64,000 nt of DNA from Parageobacillus thermantarcticus (GCF_900111865.1 NZ_FOJS01000003.1:62001-126000); one strand, 5' to 3'. Shown: positions 1 through 8,283, counted from the stretch's first letter. Numbers and translations: made by a program. The notes: generated from the letters alone by a model not told the origin.

Positions 1-30
1 CGCTTTTTTTTGCCGTTTCCGTTTTGCCAC
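1..30 (-). CDS. spoIIIE: Start of SpoIIIE/FtsK-type DNA translocase (partial)
   Basis: Only the first ten codons are inside the window; they read GTG then Ala-Lys-Arg-Lys-Arg-Gln-Lys-Lys-Ala. A TTGGAG ribosome site ends nine bases before the GTG. SpoIIIE is the membrane-anchored ATPase that pumps the chromosome into the forespore, and its family begins with a similar basic tail before the first membrane helix. The call rests on this short basic start and on position: in B. subtilis spoIIIE follows tepA and ylzJ directly. The rest of the gene is not visible, so length and motifs cannot be checked. Confidence 0.7.
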   Translation of the reverse strand, partial: MAKRKRQKKA

Positions 31-65
31 TATCATTCACTCCAATAAACAAACTGAAAGATGGG

Positions 66-96
66 AAAAAAGCAGCCAAACTTGGCTGCTTTTTTC
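66..96 (-). terminator. Intrinsic terminator after ylzJ
   Basis: In the RNA sense a 9-bp stem (AGCAGCCAA / TTGGCTGCT) closes on a two-base loop and is followed by six U. It lies eight bases beyond the ylzJ stop and separates tepA-ylzJ from spoIIIE. Confidence 0.9.
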
Positions 97-103
97 CGTC
101 TGT

Positions 104-361
104 TTATTTATTATACCATGAATGGAGGAGGAATTCATTACGTGTTGCAACGGACATCGGGAATCTTGTTCCCGGCGCGTATTTTTGTTCTAAAAAATGA
201 AGCGGGTTCGTGCTTAAATTTCGCACTATTTCATATTCGCCTGTTTCCGCCTTTTGCACGAGAAACGGAATTCCATCGTAATATACCGTTGTTTGTTTTT
301 CATACTCTTCCGCTGCCGCTTGAAAGACAAGATGCTCCGGCATGATCGTATATAAAATCAT
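104..361 (-). CDS. ylzJ: YlzJ-like small protein
   Basis: An 85-residue protein of unknown function. It matches the YlzJ-like family by size, by its opening [13 protein letters not shown] and by its place between tepA and spoIIIE, which is conserved in Bacillaceae. It has no signal peptide, membrane segment or catalytic motif that I can see; it ends with an aromatic, basic tail (SWYNK). Its ATG overlaps the TGA of tepA (ATGA), so the two are probably translationally coupled. An intrinsic terminator follows at once. Family assignment is good; no function is known to me. Confidence 0.85.
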   Translation of the reverse strand: MILYTIMPEHLVFQAAAEEYEKQTTVYYDGIPFLVQKAETGEYEIVRNLSTNPLHFLEQKYAPGTRFPMSVATRNEFLLHSWYNK

Positions 362-1086
362 TGGATCATCTTCCTTTCACCTGATTTGTTCAGTTCAATC
401 AGTTCGCGCAACTTGTCCATCGCTTTGGAAACGCCGCCGACTTCATCAATAAGCCCGTATCTCACCGCATCAGGGCCGACGACGTTCGTGCCGATATCGC
501 GCGTTAAATTTCCTTTCGAAAACATAAGCTCCTTAAACTTTTCTTCCGTAATTTTTGAATGTTTTGTCACAAAGCGAACGACCCGTTCTTGCATTTTGTC
601 CAAATACTCAAATGTTTGCGGAACGCCGATGACCAACCCGGTCAAGCGAATCGGATGAATCGTCATCGTTGCCGTTTCAGTAATAAATGAATAATCGCAA
701 GAAACAGCAATCGGCACGCCAATCGAATGACCGCCGCCTAACACAATGGAAACGGTCGGCTTCGATAAAGAAGCGAGCATTTCCGCGATCGCTAACCCTG
801 CTTCGACATCCCCGCCTACCGTATTTAAAATCACGAGCAGCCCTTCAATGTTTTGGTTTTGTTCAATCGCCACAATTTGCGGAATGACATGTTCGTATTT
901 TGTCGTTTTATTTTGCGGTGGAAGTTGAATATGCCCTTCAATTTGTCCGACAATTGTCAAACAGTGAATGTTCGTATCAGGCGTCATTTGCGGGACGTTT
1001 GTTTGCCCTAGCTGTTGAATCGCTGATGCTGCTTGCTCCTCTTTCGTTTCTTGTTTTTCTTCTGATATGTAGCTTTCTTTTTCCAT
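358..1086 (-). CDS. tepA: ClpP-like serine protease TepA
   Basis: A 242-residue member of the ClpP/crotonase fold. Residues from about 43 carry the ClpP core: NTVGGD around residue 88 (oxyanion region), GGGHSIG with the nucleophile Ser near 121, and TIHP with the catalytic His near 144. The N-terminal 35 residues are charged and Gln/Glu-rich, not a signal peptide. In B. subtilis TepA (YmfB) helps degrade small acid-soluble spore proteins in spore outgrowth. I chose the ATG at 1086 because the one at 1092 lies only one base after AAGGAG, while 1086 is well spaced. It overlaps ylzJ by four bases. A sigma-G-like promoter lies just upstream. Confidence 0.92.
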   Translation of the reverse strand: MEKESYISEEKQETKEEQAASAIQQLGQTNVPQMTPDTNIHCLTIVGQIEGHIQLPPQNKTTKYEHVIPQIVAIEQNQNIEGLLVILNTVGGDVEAGLAIAEMLASLSKPTVSIVLGGGHSIGVPIAVSCDYSFITETATMTIHPIRLTGLVIGVPQTFEYLDKMQERVVRFVTKHSKITEEKFKELMFSKGNLTRDIGTNVVGPDAVRYGLIDEVGGVSKAMDKLRELIELNKSGERKMIQ

Positions 1087-1116
1087 GCACATTCTCCTTT
1101 CTTTCCATCATACGTT

Positions 1117-1146
1117 TAGTATGCTCGAACTCGAAAAGAAAAATGC
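1117..1146 (-). promoter_or_regulatory. Candidate sigma-G promoter of tepA
   Basis: On the minus strand CATACTA (1117-1123) is a full match to the forespore -10 motif, and GCATT (1142-1146) matches four of five bases of the GHATR -35 element at the usual 18-bp spacing. The -35 lies inside the rnjB terminator stem. The fit agrees with a spore-outgrowth role for TepA. A poor sigma-A alternative (TATGAT near 1108-1113) cannot be excluded. Confidence 0.42.
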
Positions 1147-1169
1147 CGATAGGAAACTCCTATCGGCAT
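1135..1169 (-). terminator. Intrinsic terminator after rnjB
   Basis: A perfect 12-bp stem (ATGCCGATAGGA / TCCTATCGGCAT) with a three-base loop is followed by UUUUCUUUU in the RNA sense. It lies 28 bases beyond the rnjB stop and separates that gene from tepA. Confidence 0.92.
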
Positions 1170-1196
1170 CGTTCGTTGACTTTGAGCATGATCGTA

Positions 1197-2861
1197 TTAT
1201 ACTTCCATAATAATTGGCAAAATCATCGGTTTGCGTTTCGTTTTTTCAAATAAAAATTGGCTTAATGCTTCGCGAATGTTCGATTTTAACGAAGACCATT
1301 CGATCACATATGTTTGTAAACATTTATTCACGATATTGGCTACGATTTTCGTCGCTTCATCAAGCAACGTTTCCGATTCTCTTACATAGACAAAACCGCG
1401 CGAAATAATCTCTGGTCCCGCGATAATTTTTTTCGCTTCTTTGCTTAATGTAACGACAACGATTAAAATTCCGTCTTGTGAGAGAAGACGCCGGTCTCTT
1501 AAAACGATGTTACCAACATCGCCAATGCCAAGACCATCAATTAAAATGTTGCCGTACGGAACTTTTCCGCCAGGACGAGCGACACCGTTGCGAAACTCGA
1601 TGACATCCCCTTTGTCGATCAAAAACGTTCTTTCTTCGGAGATGCCAACCGCTTTCGCAAGATTGGCGTGTGCCTTTTGCATGCGATATTCGCCGTGAAC
1701 AGGAATAAAATATTTCGGTTTCATCAAATTAAGCATTAACTTTAATTCTTCCTGACATCCGTGTCCGGAAACATGCACTTTTCTCTCGCGGTAAATGACA
1801 TTCGCTCCGGCGCGATACAACGAATCAATCGTTTTCGAAAATATTAATTCATAGCCTGGCATCACCGATGCCGCAACGATGACGGTATCTCCTTTTTTGA
1901 TGTTGACTTGCTTGTGCGCTTGTTTGGCCATGCGAGCTAATGCGCTCATCGGTTCGCCATGCCCGCCGGTTGTCAAAATAATCAATTCTTTATCATCGTA
2001 GCGGTCAATGTCATAAATGGAAATCGTCACTTTTTCCGGAAGATGCAAATATCCTAGCCGAACAGCAATATCCATCACTTTATGCAACGTTTTCCCCACA
2101 ACAGCAACTTTCCGTCCATACTGTTTTGCCGCATGCAATACTTGTTGAATTCTTGTCACGTTTGACGCATAACAAGCAACAAACACCCGACCGTCCGCAT
2201 TATAGATCACATCGGCAATTTCCTGGGCAACAAGCGTATCCGATCCCGTATATCCCGGTCTTTCCGCATTCGTGCTATCAGATAATAAGCAAAGCACCCC
2301 TTGTTCGCCAATTTGCGCCATTTTCCCCAAATCCGCTCGATTTTTGCCATATGGAGTCTGGTCAAATTTAAAGTCGCTCGTATAGACAATGGCGCCTTGG
2401 GACGTATGAATGCTAATTCCAACCGAATCAGGAATGCTATGAATCGTTCGGAAAAACGTCACTTTTGCTTTATCAAAAAAAATTTCCGAATCGGAGCGAA
2501 TTTCGATCAGTTTTGCGTTTGTAATTCCTTGTTCTTTTAAAATCGATTCCGCCAATCCTAACGTCAGCTTCGTTCCGTACACTGGCACCGCGATTTTTTT
2601 TAACACATAGGCGATGGCACCGATATGTTCCTCATGTCCGTGTGTTAAAAAAATGGCTTTAATGCGGTCTTGGCGTTCAACGAGATAGCTAATGTCAGGA
2701 ATTACTTTATCAATGCCAAGCATCTCGTCTTCAGGAAACATGACACCGGCGTCGATGACAAATATGTCGTCATCCAACTCGACTACATACATGTTCTTAC
2801 CGATTTCCCCGACTCCCCCAAGGGAAAAAATCCTTATTTTCTCTACTTGTTTCGTTCTCAA
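1197..2861 (-). CDS. rnjB: Ribonuclease J2
   Basis: A 554-residue beta-CASP metallo-beta-lactamase RNase, the usual RNase J2 length. J proteins form J1/J2 complexes that mature and degrade mRNA and rRNA. Visible motifs are THGHEEHIG (residues 73-81), HSIPDS, SDFKFD, DSTNAERPG and SGHGCQEE. In the HxHxDH metal motif the Asp is Glu (residue 78), in keeping with J2 as the weaker, degenerate partner; J1 is not in the window. The start is TTG, eight bases after AGGAGG. It has its own promoter (2912-2941) after the dapA terminator and its own terminator, so it is likely a single-gene unit. The position between dapA and tepA matches ymfA of B. subtilis. Confidence 0.93.
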   Translation of the reverse strand: MRTKQVEKIRIFSLGGVGEIGKNMYVVELDDDIFVIDAGVMFPEDEMLGIDKVIPDISYLVERQDRIKAIFLTHGHEEHIGAIAYVLKKIAVPVYGTKLTLGLAESILKEQGITNAKLIEIRSDSEIFFDKAKVTFFRTIHSIPDSVGISIHTSQGAIVYTSDFKFDQTPYGKNRADLGKMAQIGEQGVLCLLSDSTNAERPGYTGSDTLVAQEIADVIYNADGRVFVACYASNVTRIQQVLHAAKQYGRKVAVVGKTLHKVMDIAVRLGYLHLPEKVTISIYDIDRYDDKELIILTTGGHGEPMSALARMAKQAHKQVNIKKGDTVIVAASVMPGYELIFSKTIDSLYRAGANVIYRERKVHVSGHGCQEELKLMLNLMKPKYFIPVHGEYRMQKAHANLAKAVGISEERTFLIDKGDVIEFRNGVARPGGKVPYGNILIDGLGIGDVGNIVLRDRRLLSQDGILIVVVTLSKEAKKIIAGPEIISRGFVYVRESETLLDEATKIVANIVNKCLQTYVIEWSSLKSNIREALSQFLFEKTKRKPMILPIIMEV

Positions 2862-2911
2862 TGCTACGTCCTCCTATGATGATACTAACCCGCTCAAAGT
2901 CACTTGACTTT

Positions 2912-2941
2912 ATTATAACTGATGGGAGTTTTTGAATACAA
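2912..2941 (-). promoter_or_regulatory. Sigma-A promoter of rnjB, with an inverted repeat at +1
   Basis: TTGTAT (2936-2941), 18 bp, then a perfect TATAAT (2912-2917). The start of transcription is expected near 2905. An inverted repeat with 6-bp arms (AAGTCA / TGACTT, two-base spacer) covers 2897-2910, right at that point, and could be an operator or a short 5' stem on the transcript. Confidence 0.65.
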
Positions 2942-2966
2942 GATTGATGATAGAGCGCTTTTCACG

Positions 2967-2999
2967 AAAAAACCAACCCACGTAAGGTGGATTGGTTTT
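2967..2999 (-). terminator. Intrinsic terminator after dapA
   Basis: An 11-bp stem (AACCAATCCAC / GTGGGTTGGTT in RNA sense, one U-G pair) with a five-base loop and a run of U. It begins three bases past the dapA stop and ends the dpaA-dapA gene group. Confidence 0.9.
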
Positions 3000-3002
3000 T
3001 CA

Positions 3003-3875
3003 TCATAGTGTGTTTAGTAGGTTCATTAGTTTGACGCGCTCTTGTTCGGTAAGCGGAACGAGCGGCAGACGAACAGAGCCGACATCTAGCCCTTTTAGTT
3101 GCAGCGCTGTTTTTACCGGTACAGGGCTTGGGGCGGCAAACAGTCCTTTCATAATCGGCAATAGTTTTTGGTGCAGTTTCGCCGCCTTAGCAAGTTCGCC
3201 AGCTTCGAAAGCGGCGATCATTTGCTTCATTTCATTGCCGATAATATGGGAAGCCACGGACACAACGCCAGCGCCGCCAATCGACAATACCGGAAGCGTA
3301 ATGCCATCGTCGCCGCTGTAAAGGAGAAAGTCATCGCGCGTGCGGGCAATGATTTCCGTCATCGCATCCAAATTGCCGCTCGCGTCTTTCACGGCGACGA
3401 TATTTGGAATTTCCGATAGACGAACAATCGTATCGACAGAAATGTTCACGACAGAACGGCCAGGAATGTTGTAAAGCATCACTGGAAGCGACGTGCTTTC
3501 GGCAATCGCTTTAAAATGCTGATACAACCCTTCCTGATTCGGCTTATTATAATACGGCGCTACTAACATCACGGCGTCGACGCCAACTTCCTCCGCTTTT
3601 TTCGTCAACTCAATCGATGCCCGCGTATTGTTGCTTCCCGTTCCGGCAATTACCGGAACTCGTCCGTTTACGACGGAAACGACATGGCGGAACAAAGCGA
3701 CTTTTTCTTCCGTCGTCAACGTTGGCGATTCGCCTGTCGTTCCGGCAACAACGAGCGAATCGGTTCCGTTTTCCAGCAAATAGTCGATAAGCTTTGTCGT
3801 CTTCGCAAAATCGACATTTCCTTTGCGATCAAACGGCGTTACCATCGCTGTCACGATTTTACCAAATTGGACCAA
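3003..3875 (-). CDS. dapA: 4-hydroxy-tetrahydrodipicolinate synthase
   Basis: Condenses pyruvate with aspartate semialdehyde, the first step committed to diaminopimelate, lysine and, in sporulation, dipicolinate. The 290-residue TIM barrel shows AGTTGES (Thr46-Thr47), the Tyr of LYNIPGR (135) and the Schiff-base Lys of AVKDAS (163). The start is TTG at 3875, eight bases after AGGAG; this gives MVQFGKIVTAM, like other DapA proteins. A GTG three codons earlier (3884) overlaps the ribosome site and is unlikely. It lies 22 bases after dapG and is last in its operon. Confidence 0.95.
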   Translation of the reverse strand: MVQFGKIVTAMVTPFDRKGNVDFAKTTKLIDYLLENGTDSLVVAGTTGESPTLTTEEKVALFRHVVSVVNGRVPVIAGTGSNNTRASIELTKKAEEVGVDAVMLVAPYYNKPNQEGLYQHFKAIAESTSLPVMLYNIPGRSVVNISVDTIVRLSEIPNIVAVKDASGNLDAMTEIIARTRDDFLLYSGDDGITLPVLSIGGAGVVSVASHIIGNEMKQMIAAFEAGELAKAAKLHQKLLPIMKGLFAAPSPVPVKTALQLKGLDVGSVRLPLVPLTEQERVKLMNLLNTL

Positions 3876-3897
3876 TGCTTTCACTCCTCACTTCAAT

Positions 3898-5133
3898 TTA
3901 ATCGTATTCCCCCGTTGGCTCCTCGGAAAGATGAAACGCGTCATGCAGCGCGTTCACCGCTTTTTTCATATCTTCTTCTTTCACCAATACCCAGATGGTC
4001 GTATGGCTATCGGCCGATTGCAAAATTTGAATTCCTTGTTCCGAAAGAGCCGTAACAATCTTTGCCGTCACCCCAGGGACGCCGGCGATCCCTGCACCGA
4101 CGGTAGACACTTTCGCGCATCCCGTTGTAACGATCGGTTCATAACCAATGCGGCGCAGAGCAGCGACCGCCCGCTCTGTCATTTCGCCGGAAACCGTATA
4201 AACAACACCGTTTGGCGAGATGTTGATAAAATCGACGCTAATTTCTTCATTTGCCATCGCCTTGAAAACGTCAGATTGCAATTCGTAATGCCCTTCTTTT
4301 GCCTGCACTTTAATTTGCGTAATATTGGAAACGTAAGTGATGCCCGTCACTAACCGCTCTTTTACATCGCTTCCTTTCTTCGAGCGGATCGAAGATGTGA
4401 CAAGCGTTCCTAAAGAATCGGAATAGGTCGAACGAACGCGCAGTGGAATTTTTGCCTGCATCGCAATTTCAACAGCGCGTGGATGAATGACTTTTGCCCC
4501 TTGATAGGCCATGTTGCAAATTTCTGTGTATGTGACAACATCGAGCGGACGGGCGTTTTCAACAATGCGCGGATCGGCGGTCATGACTCCCTCGACATCT
4601 GTAAAAATATCGACCCATTCGGCGTTTAGCGCCGCGCCGAGCGCCGCCGCGGACGTATCGCTGCCGCCGCGGCCAAGCGTGGTAATATCGCCATTTTCCG
4701 CTGCTCCTTGAAAGCCGGCAACGACAACGACGTCGTATTCGTTCAACGCTTCCAATACGCGTTCGCAGCGCATTTCAATAATTTTTGCGTTCGTGTGGTC
4801 GCTGTTCGTGCGAAATCCTGCTTGCGCGCCGGTAAATGCGGTTGCTTTTATTCCGTGTTTGTTTAGGAGGTTTGTAAAAACAACGCTGGAAATAATTTCA
4901 CCACAAGCCATCAGCATATCTTGTTCACGCTTCGTGACGTAATTGTCAGCCCCGCCGATGAGGCTAAGGAGCGTATCGGTCGCGTACGGCTCCCCTTTCC
5001 GCCCCATCGCCGAGACGACGACAACTACTTTATAGCCGTCTTCCAGCGCTTTTTCAATATGTTTGCGGGCGAAATCGCGCCCGCGGTCATCGCGGACGGA
5101 CGTGCCGCCAAATTTCTGGACGATAATTTTCAT
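3898..5133 (-). CDS. dapG: Aspartate kinase I (diaminopimelate-sensitive type)
   Basis: Phosphorylates aspartate at the head of the lysine, diaminopimelate and dipicolinate branch. The 411-residue protein has the KFGGTS nucleotide motif (7-12), the aspartate-site stretch TTLGRGGSDTSA, and two ACT regulatory domains from about residue 260 to the end. The context asd-dapG-dapA and the B. subtilis order identify it as the DapG (AKI) isozyme, which is known to respond to meso-diaminopimelate. Because dpaA-dpaB lie upstream, this isozyme probably supplies spore dipicolinate. Regulation by effector is inferred from the family and was not read from the sequence. Confidence 0.93.
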   Translation of the reverse strand: MKIIVQKFGGTSVRDDRGRDFARKHIEKALEDGYKVVVVVSAMGRKGEPYATDTLLSLIGGADNYVTKREQDMLMACGEIISSVVFTNLLNKHGIKATAFTGAQAGFRTNSDHTNAKIIEMRCERVLEALNEYDVVVVAGFQGAAENGDITTLGRGGSDTSAAALGAALNAEWVDIFTDVEGVMTADPRIVENARPLDVVTYTEICNMAYQGAKVIHPRAVEIAMQAKIPLRVRSTYSDSLGTLVTSSIRSKKGSDVKERLVTGITYVSNITQIKVQAKEGHYELQSDVFKAMANEEISVDFINISPNGVVYTVSGEMTERAVAALRRIGYEPIVTTGCAKVSTVGAGIAGVPGVTAKIVTALSEQGIQILQSADSHTTIWVLVKEEDMKKAVNALHDAFHLSEEPTGEYD

Positions 5134-5163
5134 GTTAACACCTCGATGCCATTCGCTCCCCTT

Positions 5164-6210
5164 TTATTTTACAAGTCCTAGTTTAATTAAACTTTCCGCA
5201 ATTTGCACAGAGTTCCATGCCGCACCTTTTAATAAGTTATCCGATACGACCCATAAATGGAACGACCGGTCATTGTCTAAATCTTTGCGAATGCGCCCGA
5301 CGAACACATCGTATTTGCCAACGCAGTCAACCGGCATTGGATATACTTGCTCGCTCGGGTCATCTTGCAAAATGACGCCTGGGGCATCTTTTAATACCGC
5401 TTTAATGTCGTCCGCGCTGACGCCGTCTTTTTCAATTTCGATATATACCGATTCGGAATGGCCGCTGACAACCGGAATGCGCACACATGTTGCCGCCACT
5501 TGCAGCTCTGGCATATGCATGATTTTTTTCGTTTCATTAATCATTTTCATCTCTTCAAACGTAAAGCCGTTCTCTTGGAATTTGTCAATTTGCGGGATGG
5601 CGTTAAACGCAATTTGATAATGTTTGCGGTCCGATTTTACCGGTAAAATTTTCGGAACGACCGGCTCGCCGTTTAACACCGCTTTCGATTGCGCCTTTAA
5701 TTCTTCGATCGCCTGCGCCCCGGCACCGGATACCGCTTGATATGTGGAAACGATCACTCGTTTTAGGCCGAACGCTTGGCGAATCGGTTCAAGCGCAACG
5801 ACCATTTGGATCGTCGAGCAGTTTGGATTGGCGATAATGCCGTTATGCCATGTTAAATCGTTTTCGTTCACTTCCGGAACAACAAGCGGTACATTTTCGT
5901 CCATGCGAAACGCGCTTGTGTTGTCGATCACGATCGCCCCGCGTTTCACCGCTTCCGGCGCCAATGCTTTTGAGACAGAGCCGCCTGCACTAAAGAGGGC
6001 AATATCCACCCCAGAAAAACTTTCCGGAGTCGCTACTTGCACTTCGATTTCTTCATCGCGAAAGCGCATTTTTTTGCCTGCAGAACGTTCCGATGATAAT
6101 AAAGTCAGTTTTCCAACTGGAAAGTTTCTATTTTCGAGCGTTTGCACCATTTGTTGACCAACTGCACCTGTTGCTCCTACGACTGCGACGTGAAAGCGTC
6201 TTTCTTCCAT
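5164..6210 (-). CDS. asd: Aspartate-semialdehyde dehydrogenase
   Basis: Reduces aspartyl phosphate to aspartate semialdehyde with NADPH. The 348-residue protein begins with the Rossmann motif VGATGAVGQ (residues 11-19), has the catalytic Cys in NPNCST (131) and the catalytic His in SGHSES (251), with substrate-binding Arg 244 nearby. The ATG at 6210 is chosen because AAGGAG lies eight bases before it; reading could extend upstream to 6240 but without a ribosome site. It is followed by dapG after 30 bases. An extended -10 promoter lies upstream. Confidence 0.95.
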   Translation of the reverse strand: MEERRFHVAVVGATGAVGQQMVQTLENRNFPVGKLTLLSSERSAGKKMRFRDEEIEVQVATPESFSGVDIALFSAGGSVSKALAPEAVKRGAIVIDNTSAFRMDENVPLVVPEVNENDLTWHNGIIANPNCSTIQMVVALEPIRQAFGLKRVIVSTYQAVSGAGAQAIEELKAQSKAVLNGEPVVPKILPVKSDRKHYQIAFNAIPQIDKFQENGFTFEEMKMINETKKIMHMPELQVAATCVRIPVVSGHSESVYIEIEKDGVSADDIKAVLKDAPGVILQDDPSEQVYPMPVDCVGKYDVFVGRIRKDLDNDRSFHLWVVSDNLLKGAAWNSVQIAESLIKLGLVK

Positions 6211-6265
6211 AACCCATTCTCCTTCCGCGTAATCACTCAATCACTTTGGTAAATTTATAGTTTTT

Positions 6266-6274
6266 ATTTTACCA
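6266..6274 (-). promoter_or_regulatory. Possible extended -10 promoter of asd-dapG-dapA
   Basis: The minus strand reads TGGTAAAAT in the 113-bp AT-rich gap between dpaB and asd: a TGn extension and a five-of-six -10 box. No convincing -35 box is present. A vegetative promoter here makes sense, because asd, dapG and dapA are needed in growth while dpaA-dpaB are sporulation genes. No terminator with a U run separates dpaB from asd. Confidence 0.35.
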
Positions 6275-6323
6275 TATTCCACTTTATAAGGAGAGAAAAT
6301 TTTTATGCATACGAATGAATTTT

Positions 6324-6932
6324 CTACCGATGGTTTGTTTCATCGCGGAACTTCTCAATGATGACAGGCTGAAGCTGCCTTCCTTCCAAAGCGGCGAGAA
6401 CAGTATCGCGCAAAAGCGACATTTTCGCCACCATCGAATTCGGCTTTGTATGCGGAGCGTCTTGGCCGAACGGAATAAAATAAATGTTTTTCGCCGCCAT
6501 TAAGCGCATTAAGTTTACCCCGTTTAATCCTAACGCATCGTTCGTGGAAACGCCAAGGACAACCGGACGATGGTTGCGCATCGTCGCCTTTGCCGCCATC
6601 AATACAGGGGAATCTGTCATCGCGTTGGCAAGTTTACTCATCGAGTTTCCCGTCAGCGGCGCAATCACCATGCAATCGAGAGGAATTTTCGGACCGAGCG
6701 GCTCCGCCTTGACGATCGTATCAATGACTTTGTTGCCCGTTATTTCTTCGAGTCTTTTCACCCATTCTTCCCCTTCGCCAAAGCGAGTGTTTGTCGTTTT
6801 TACCGTATACGTAACAATAGGCAGCACCTCCGCTCCTTCTTTTACCAATTTTTCAATTTCCGGCATGACCGCATCATACGTGCAATGTGAACCTGTCAAC
6901 CCGAATCCGATTCGTTTTCCCTTTAAGCTCAT
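6324..6932 (-). CDS. dpaB: Dipicolinate synthase subunit B (flavoprotein)
   Basis: The 202-residue flavoprotein-fold subunit (SpoVFB) that works with DpaA in the mother cell to turn 4-hydroxy-tetrahydrodipicolinate, the DapA product, into dipicolinic acid for the spore core. It opens with GKRIGFGLTGSHCTYD, typical of the flavoprotein family that includes phosphopantothenoylcysteine decarboxylase, and shows LTGNSMSKLANA near the middle. Its ATG follows the TAA of dpaA with no gap, so the two are coupled. Expected to be expressed only in sporulation from the sigma-K site upstream of dpaA. Confidence 0.95.
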   Translation of the reverse strand: MSLKGKRIGFGLTGSHCTYDAVMPEIEKLVKEGAEVLPIVTYTVKTTNTRFGEGEEWVKRLEEITGNKVIDTIVKAEPLGPKIPLDCMVIAPLTGNSMSKLANAMTDSPVLMAAKATMRNHRPVVLGVSTNDALGLNGVNLMRLMAAKNIYFIPFGQDAPHTKPNSMVAKMSLLRDTVLAALEGRQLQPVIIEKFRDETNHR

Positions 6933-7835
6933 TTACCCATTCCCCTTTCTTTTTTGCAAATCTGCATATAGTAATTGCGAAAGGACATTCGCGATAATTT
7001 GTCCCGCCGTTTTTGGCGCGACGACTCCCGGAAGCCCTGGCGCGAGAATCGCTTTCACCCCGCGCTTTTCGGCATAGCGAAAATCGGTGCCGCCCGGCTT
7101 TGAGGCTAAATCAACGATAAGCGTATGTGCCGGCATCTTCGCGATGACGCTTGCCGTTACAATGAAATGCGGGACGGTATTAATGCAAATATCGATATCT
7201 TGCACTTCTTTTTCTAAATCATTGAGGTGAAAAGGGACAAGGCCCATTTCCGTGATGCGGGCAAGATGCTCGGAACGGCGTGCCCCCACTTTCACTTTTG
7301 CGCCAAGAGCAGCAAATGTGCGCGCGACCGTCATGCCGATGCGGCCAAGCCCAAGAACCGCTACGCGCGACCCATGAATCGTAAAATCGGTATGCTGAAT
7401 GACGATCATGACAGCTCCCTCTGCGGTCGGGATCGAGTTGTAAATCGCGACATCATCGCGTTCAAACAATTGGACGTATTTGCGACCAACTGCTTTCATT
7501 AAGTCGTCCAAATAGCGGTTGCTTATTCCTGTATAGACGGTGCAATGCTTCGCTGTTTTTAACAGCATTTCTTCTGTAAACGGAATTTGTTCGTGTGAAA
7601 ATACCGTATTTACTTTTCCTTCTAACGTCGTTCCATGAACCGGCAAAATAATCGCATCTAAGTCAGCAAAGTCCACTTCATCGATTCGCAGCTTCGTCGC
7701 GCCCATAAACTGATGCGCCAATTGGTCAAAACCAACTAAAGATAATTTCGCATCCAATTCAATTAATTTACGAATGACTTCCAATTGCCGCGCGTCCCCG
7801 CCGATAATAGCAACATGCATGCCTGTTAGCATCAT
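6933..7835 (-). CDS. dpaA: Dipicolinate synthase subunit A
   Basis: The 300-residue SpoVFA subunit. An N-terminal DpaA domain (about 1-140) is followed by a Rossmann NAD(P)-binding domain with LGLGRIG (161-167) and a later VDLASKPGG. It oxidises the tetrahydrodipicolinate intermediate with DpaB in the mother cell. An AAGGTGAG ribosome site precedes ATG-ATG; I use the first ATG. The gene is preceded by the ymxH terminator and by a sequence that fits sigma-K, the late mother-cell factor known to drive spoVF in B. subtilis. The protein is intact and of normal length. Confidence 0.95.
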   Translation of the reverse strand: MMLTGMHVAIIGGDARQLEVIRKLIELDAKLSLVGFDQLAHQFMGATKLRIDEVDFADLDAIILPVHGTTLEGKVNTVFSHEQIPFTEEMLLKTAKHCTVYTGISNRYLDDLMKAVGRKYVQLFERDDVAIYNSIPTAEGAVMIVIQHTDFTIHGSRVAVLGLGRIGMTVARTFAALGAKVKVGARRSEHLARITEMGLVPFHLNDLEKEVQDIDICINTVPHFIVTASVIAKMPAHTLIVDLASKPGGTDFRYAEKRGVKAILAPGLPGVVAPKTAGQIIANVLSQLLYADLQKRKGNG

Positions 7836-7868
7836 CTGCTCACCTTCTTTCAGCTTCGTTTCCTTTCA

Positions 7869-7896
7869 CATCTTATGTAAAAAGGGAAATATAGGT
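7869..7896 (-). promoter_or_regulatory. Candidate sigma-K promoter of dpaA-dpaB
   Basis: On the minus strand AC (7895-7896), 17 bp, then CATAAGATG (7869-7877). The sigma-K consensus is AC, 16-17 bp, CATAnnnTA; only the last base differs. It lies 33 bp upstream of the dpaA ATG and directly after the ymxH terminator. The spoVF operon of B. subtilis is known to be sigma-K dependent. Confidence 0.55.
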
Positions 7897-7905
7897 GAAT
7901 ATCCT

Positions 7906-7937
7906 AAAAAAGAAAAGCGACCGCCGTTGGCGATCGC
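7906..7937 (-). terminator. Intrinsic terminator after ymxH
   Basis: A 9-bp stem (GCGATCGCC / GGCGGTCGC, one U-G pair) with a three-base loop is followed by UUUUCUUUUUU. It starts two bases past the ymxH stop. Confidence 0.9.
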
Positions 7938-7939
7938 CG

Positions 7940-8179
7940 TCATTGTTCAGGAAAATCGATAATAATCATATCTGTGCCGATTTTTTTAATATATTTCCAC
8001 GGAACGCGAATTTCATTTCCATCTTTTCGAAACCGGAACCATTTTCCCGTTGGAATAAGCAACGCTTGAATTTGCCCGGTTTGTTCATTAATTTCTAAAT
8101 CCGTCTGTCCCAACACCCCAAGCCGTTCGGCTCGTCTTGCATCGACGATTTCCTTGCCGCTTAACTCGCTTAGTCTCAC
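7940..8179 (-). CDS. ymxH: YlmC/YmxH-family sporulation protein (PRC-barrel)
   Basis: A 79-residue PRC-barrel protein beginning VRLSELSGKEIVD, the hallmark of the YlmC/YmxH family of small sporulation-associated proteins. Molecular function is unknown. The start is a GTG at 8179, just after GGAGGAATATGCA; the frame could run up to 8239 but that stretch lies in the mlpA terminator. Terminators on both sides make it a single-gene unit. In B. subtilis the homologue also sits between mlpA and spoVFA. Confidence 0.9.
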   Translation of the reverse strand: MRLSELSGKEIVDARRAERLGVLGQTDLEINEQTGQIQALLIPTGKWFRFRKDGNEIRVPWKYIKKIGTDMIIIDFPEQ

Positions 8180-8223
8180 TGCATATTCCTCCTTCCTTTT
8201 TATTATTGTAAGATGGGGGAAAT

Positions 8224-8255
8224 AAAAAAATGCCTGCATTTTTTAAGCAGGCATT
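8224..8255 (-). terminator. Intrinsic terminator after mlpA
   Basis: A perfect 9-bp stem (AATGCCTGC / GCAGGCATT) with a nine-base AU-rich loop, then UUUUUUUAUUU in the RNA sense, 28 bases beyond the mlpA stop. Confidence 0.92.
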
Positions 8256-8283
8256 GCGCAACGATCATGCGATAAACGTATGC

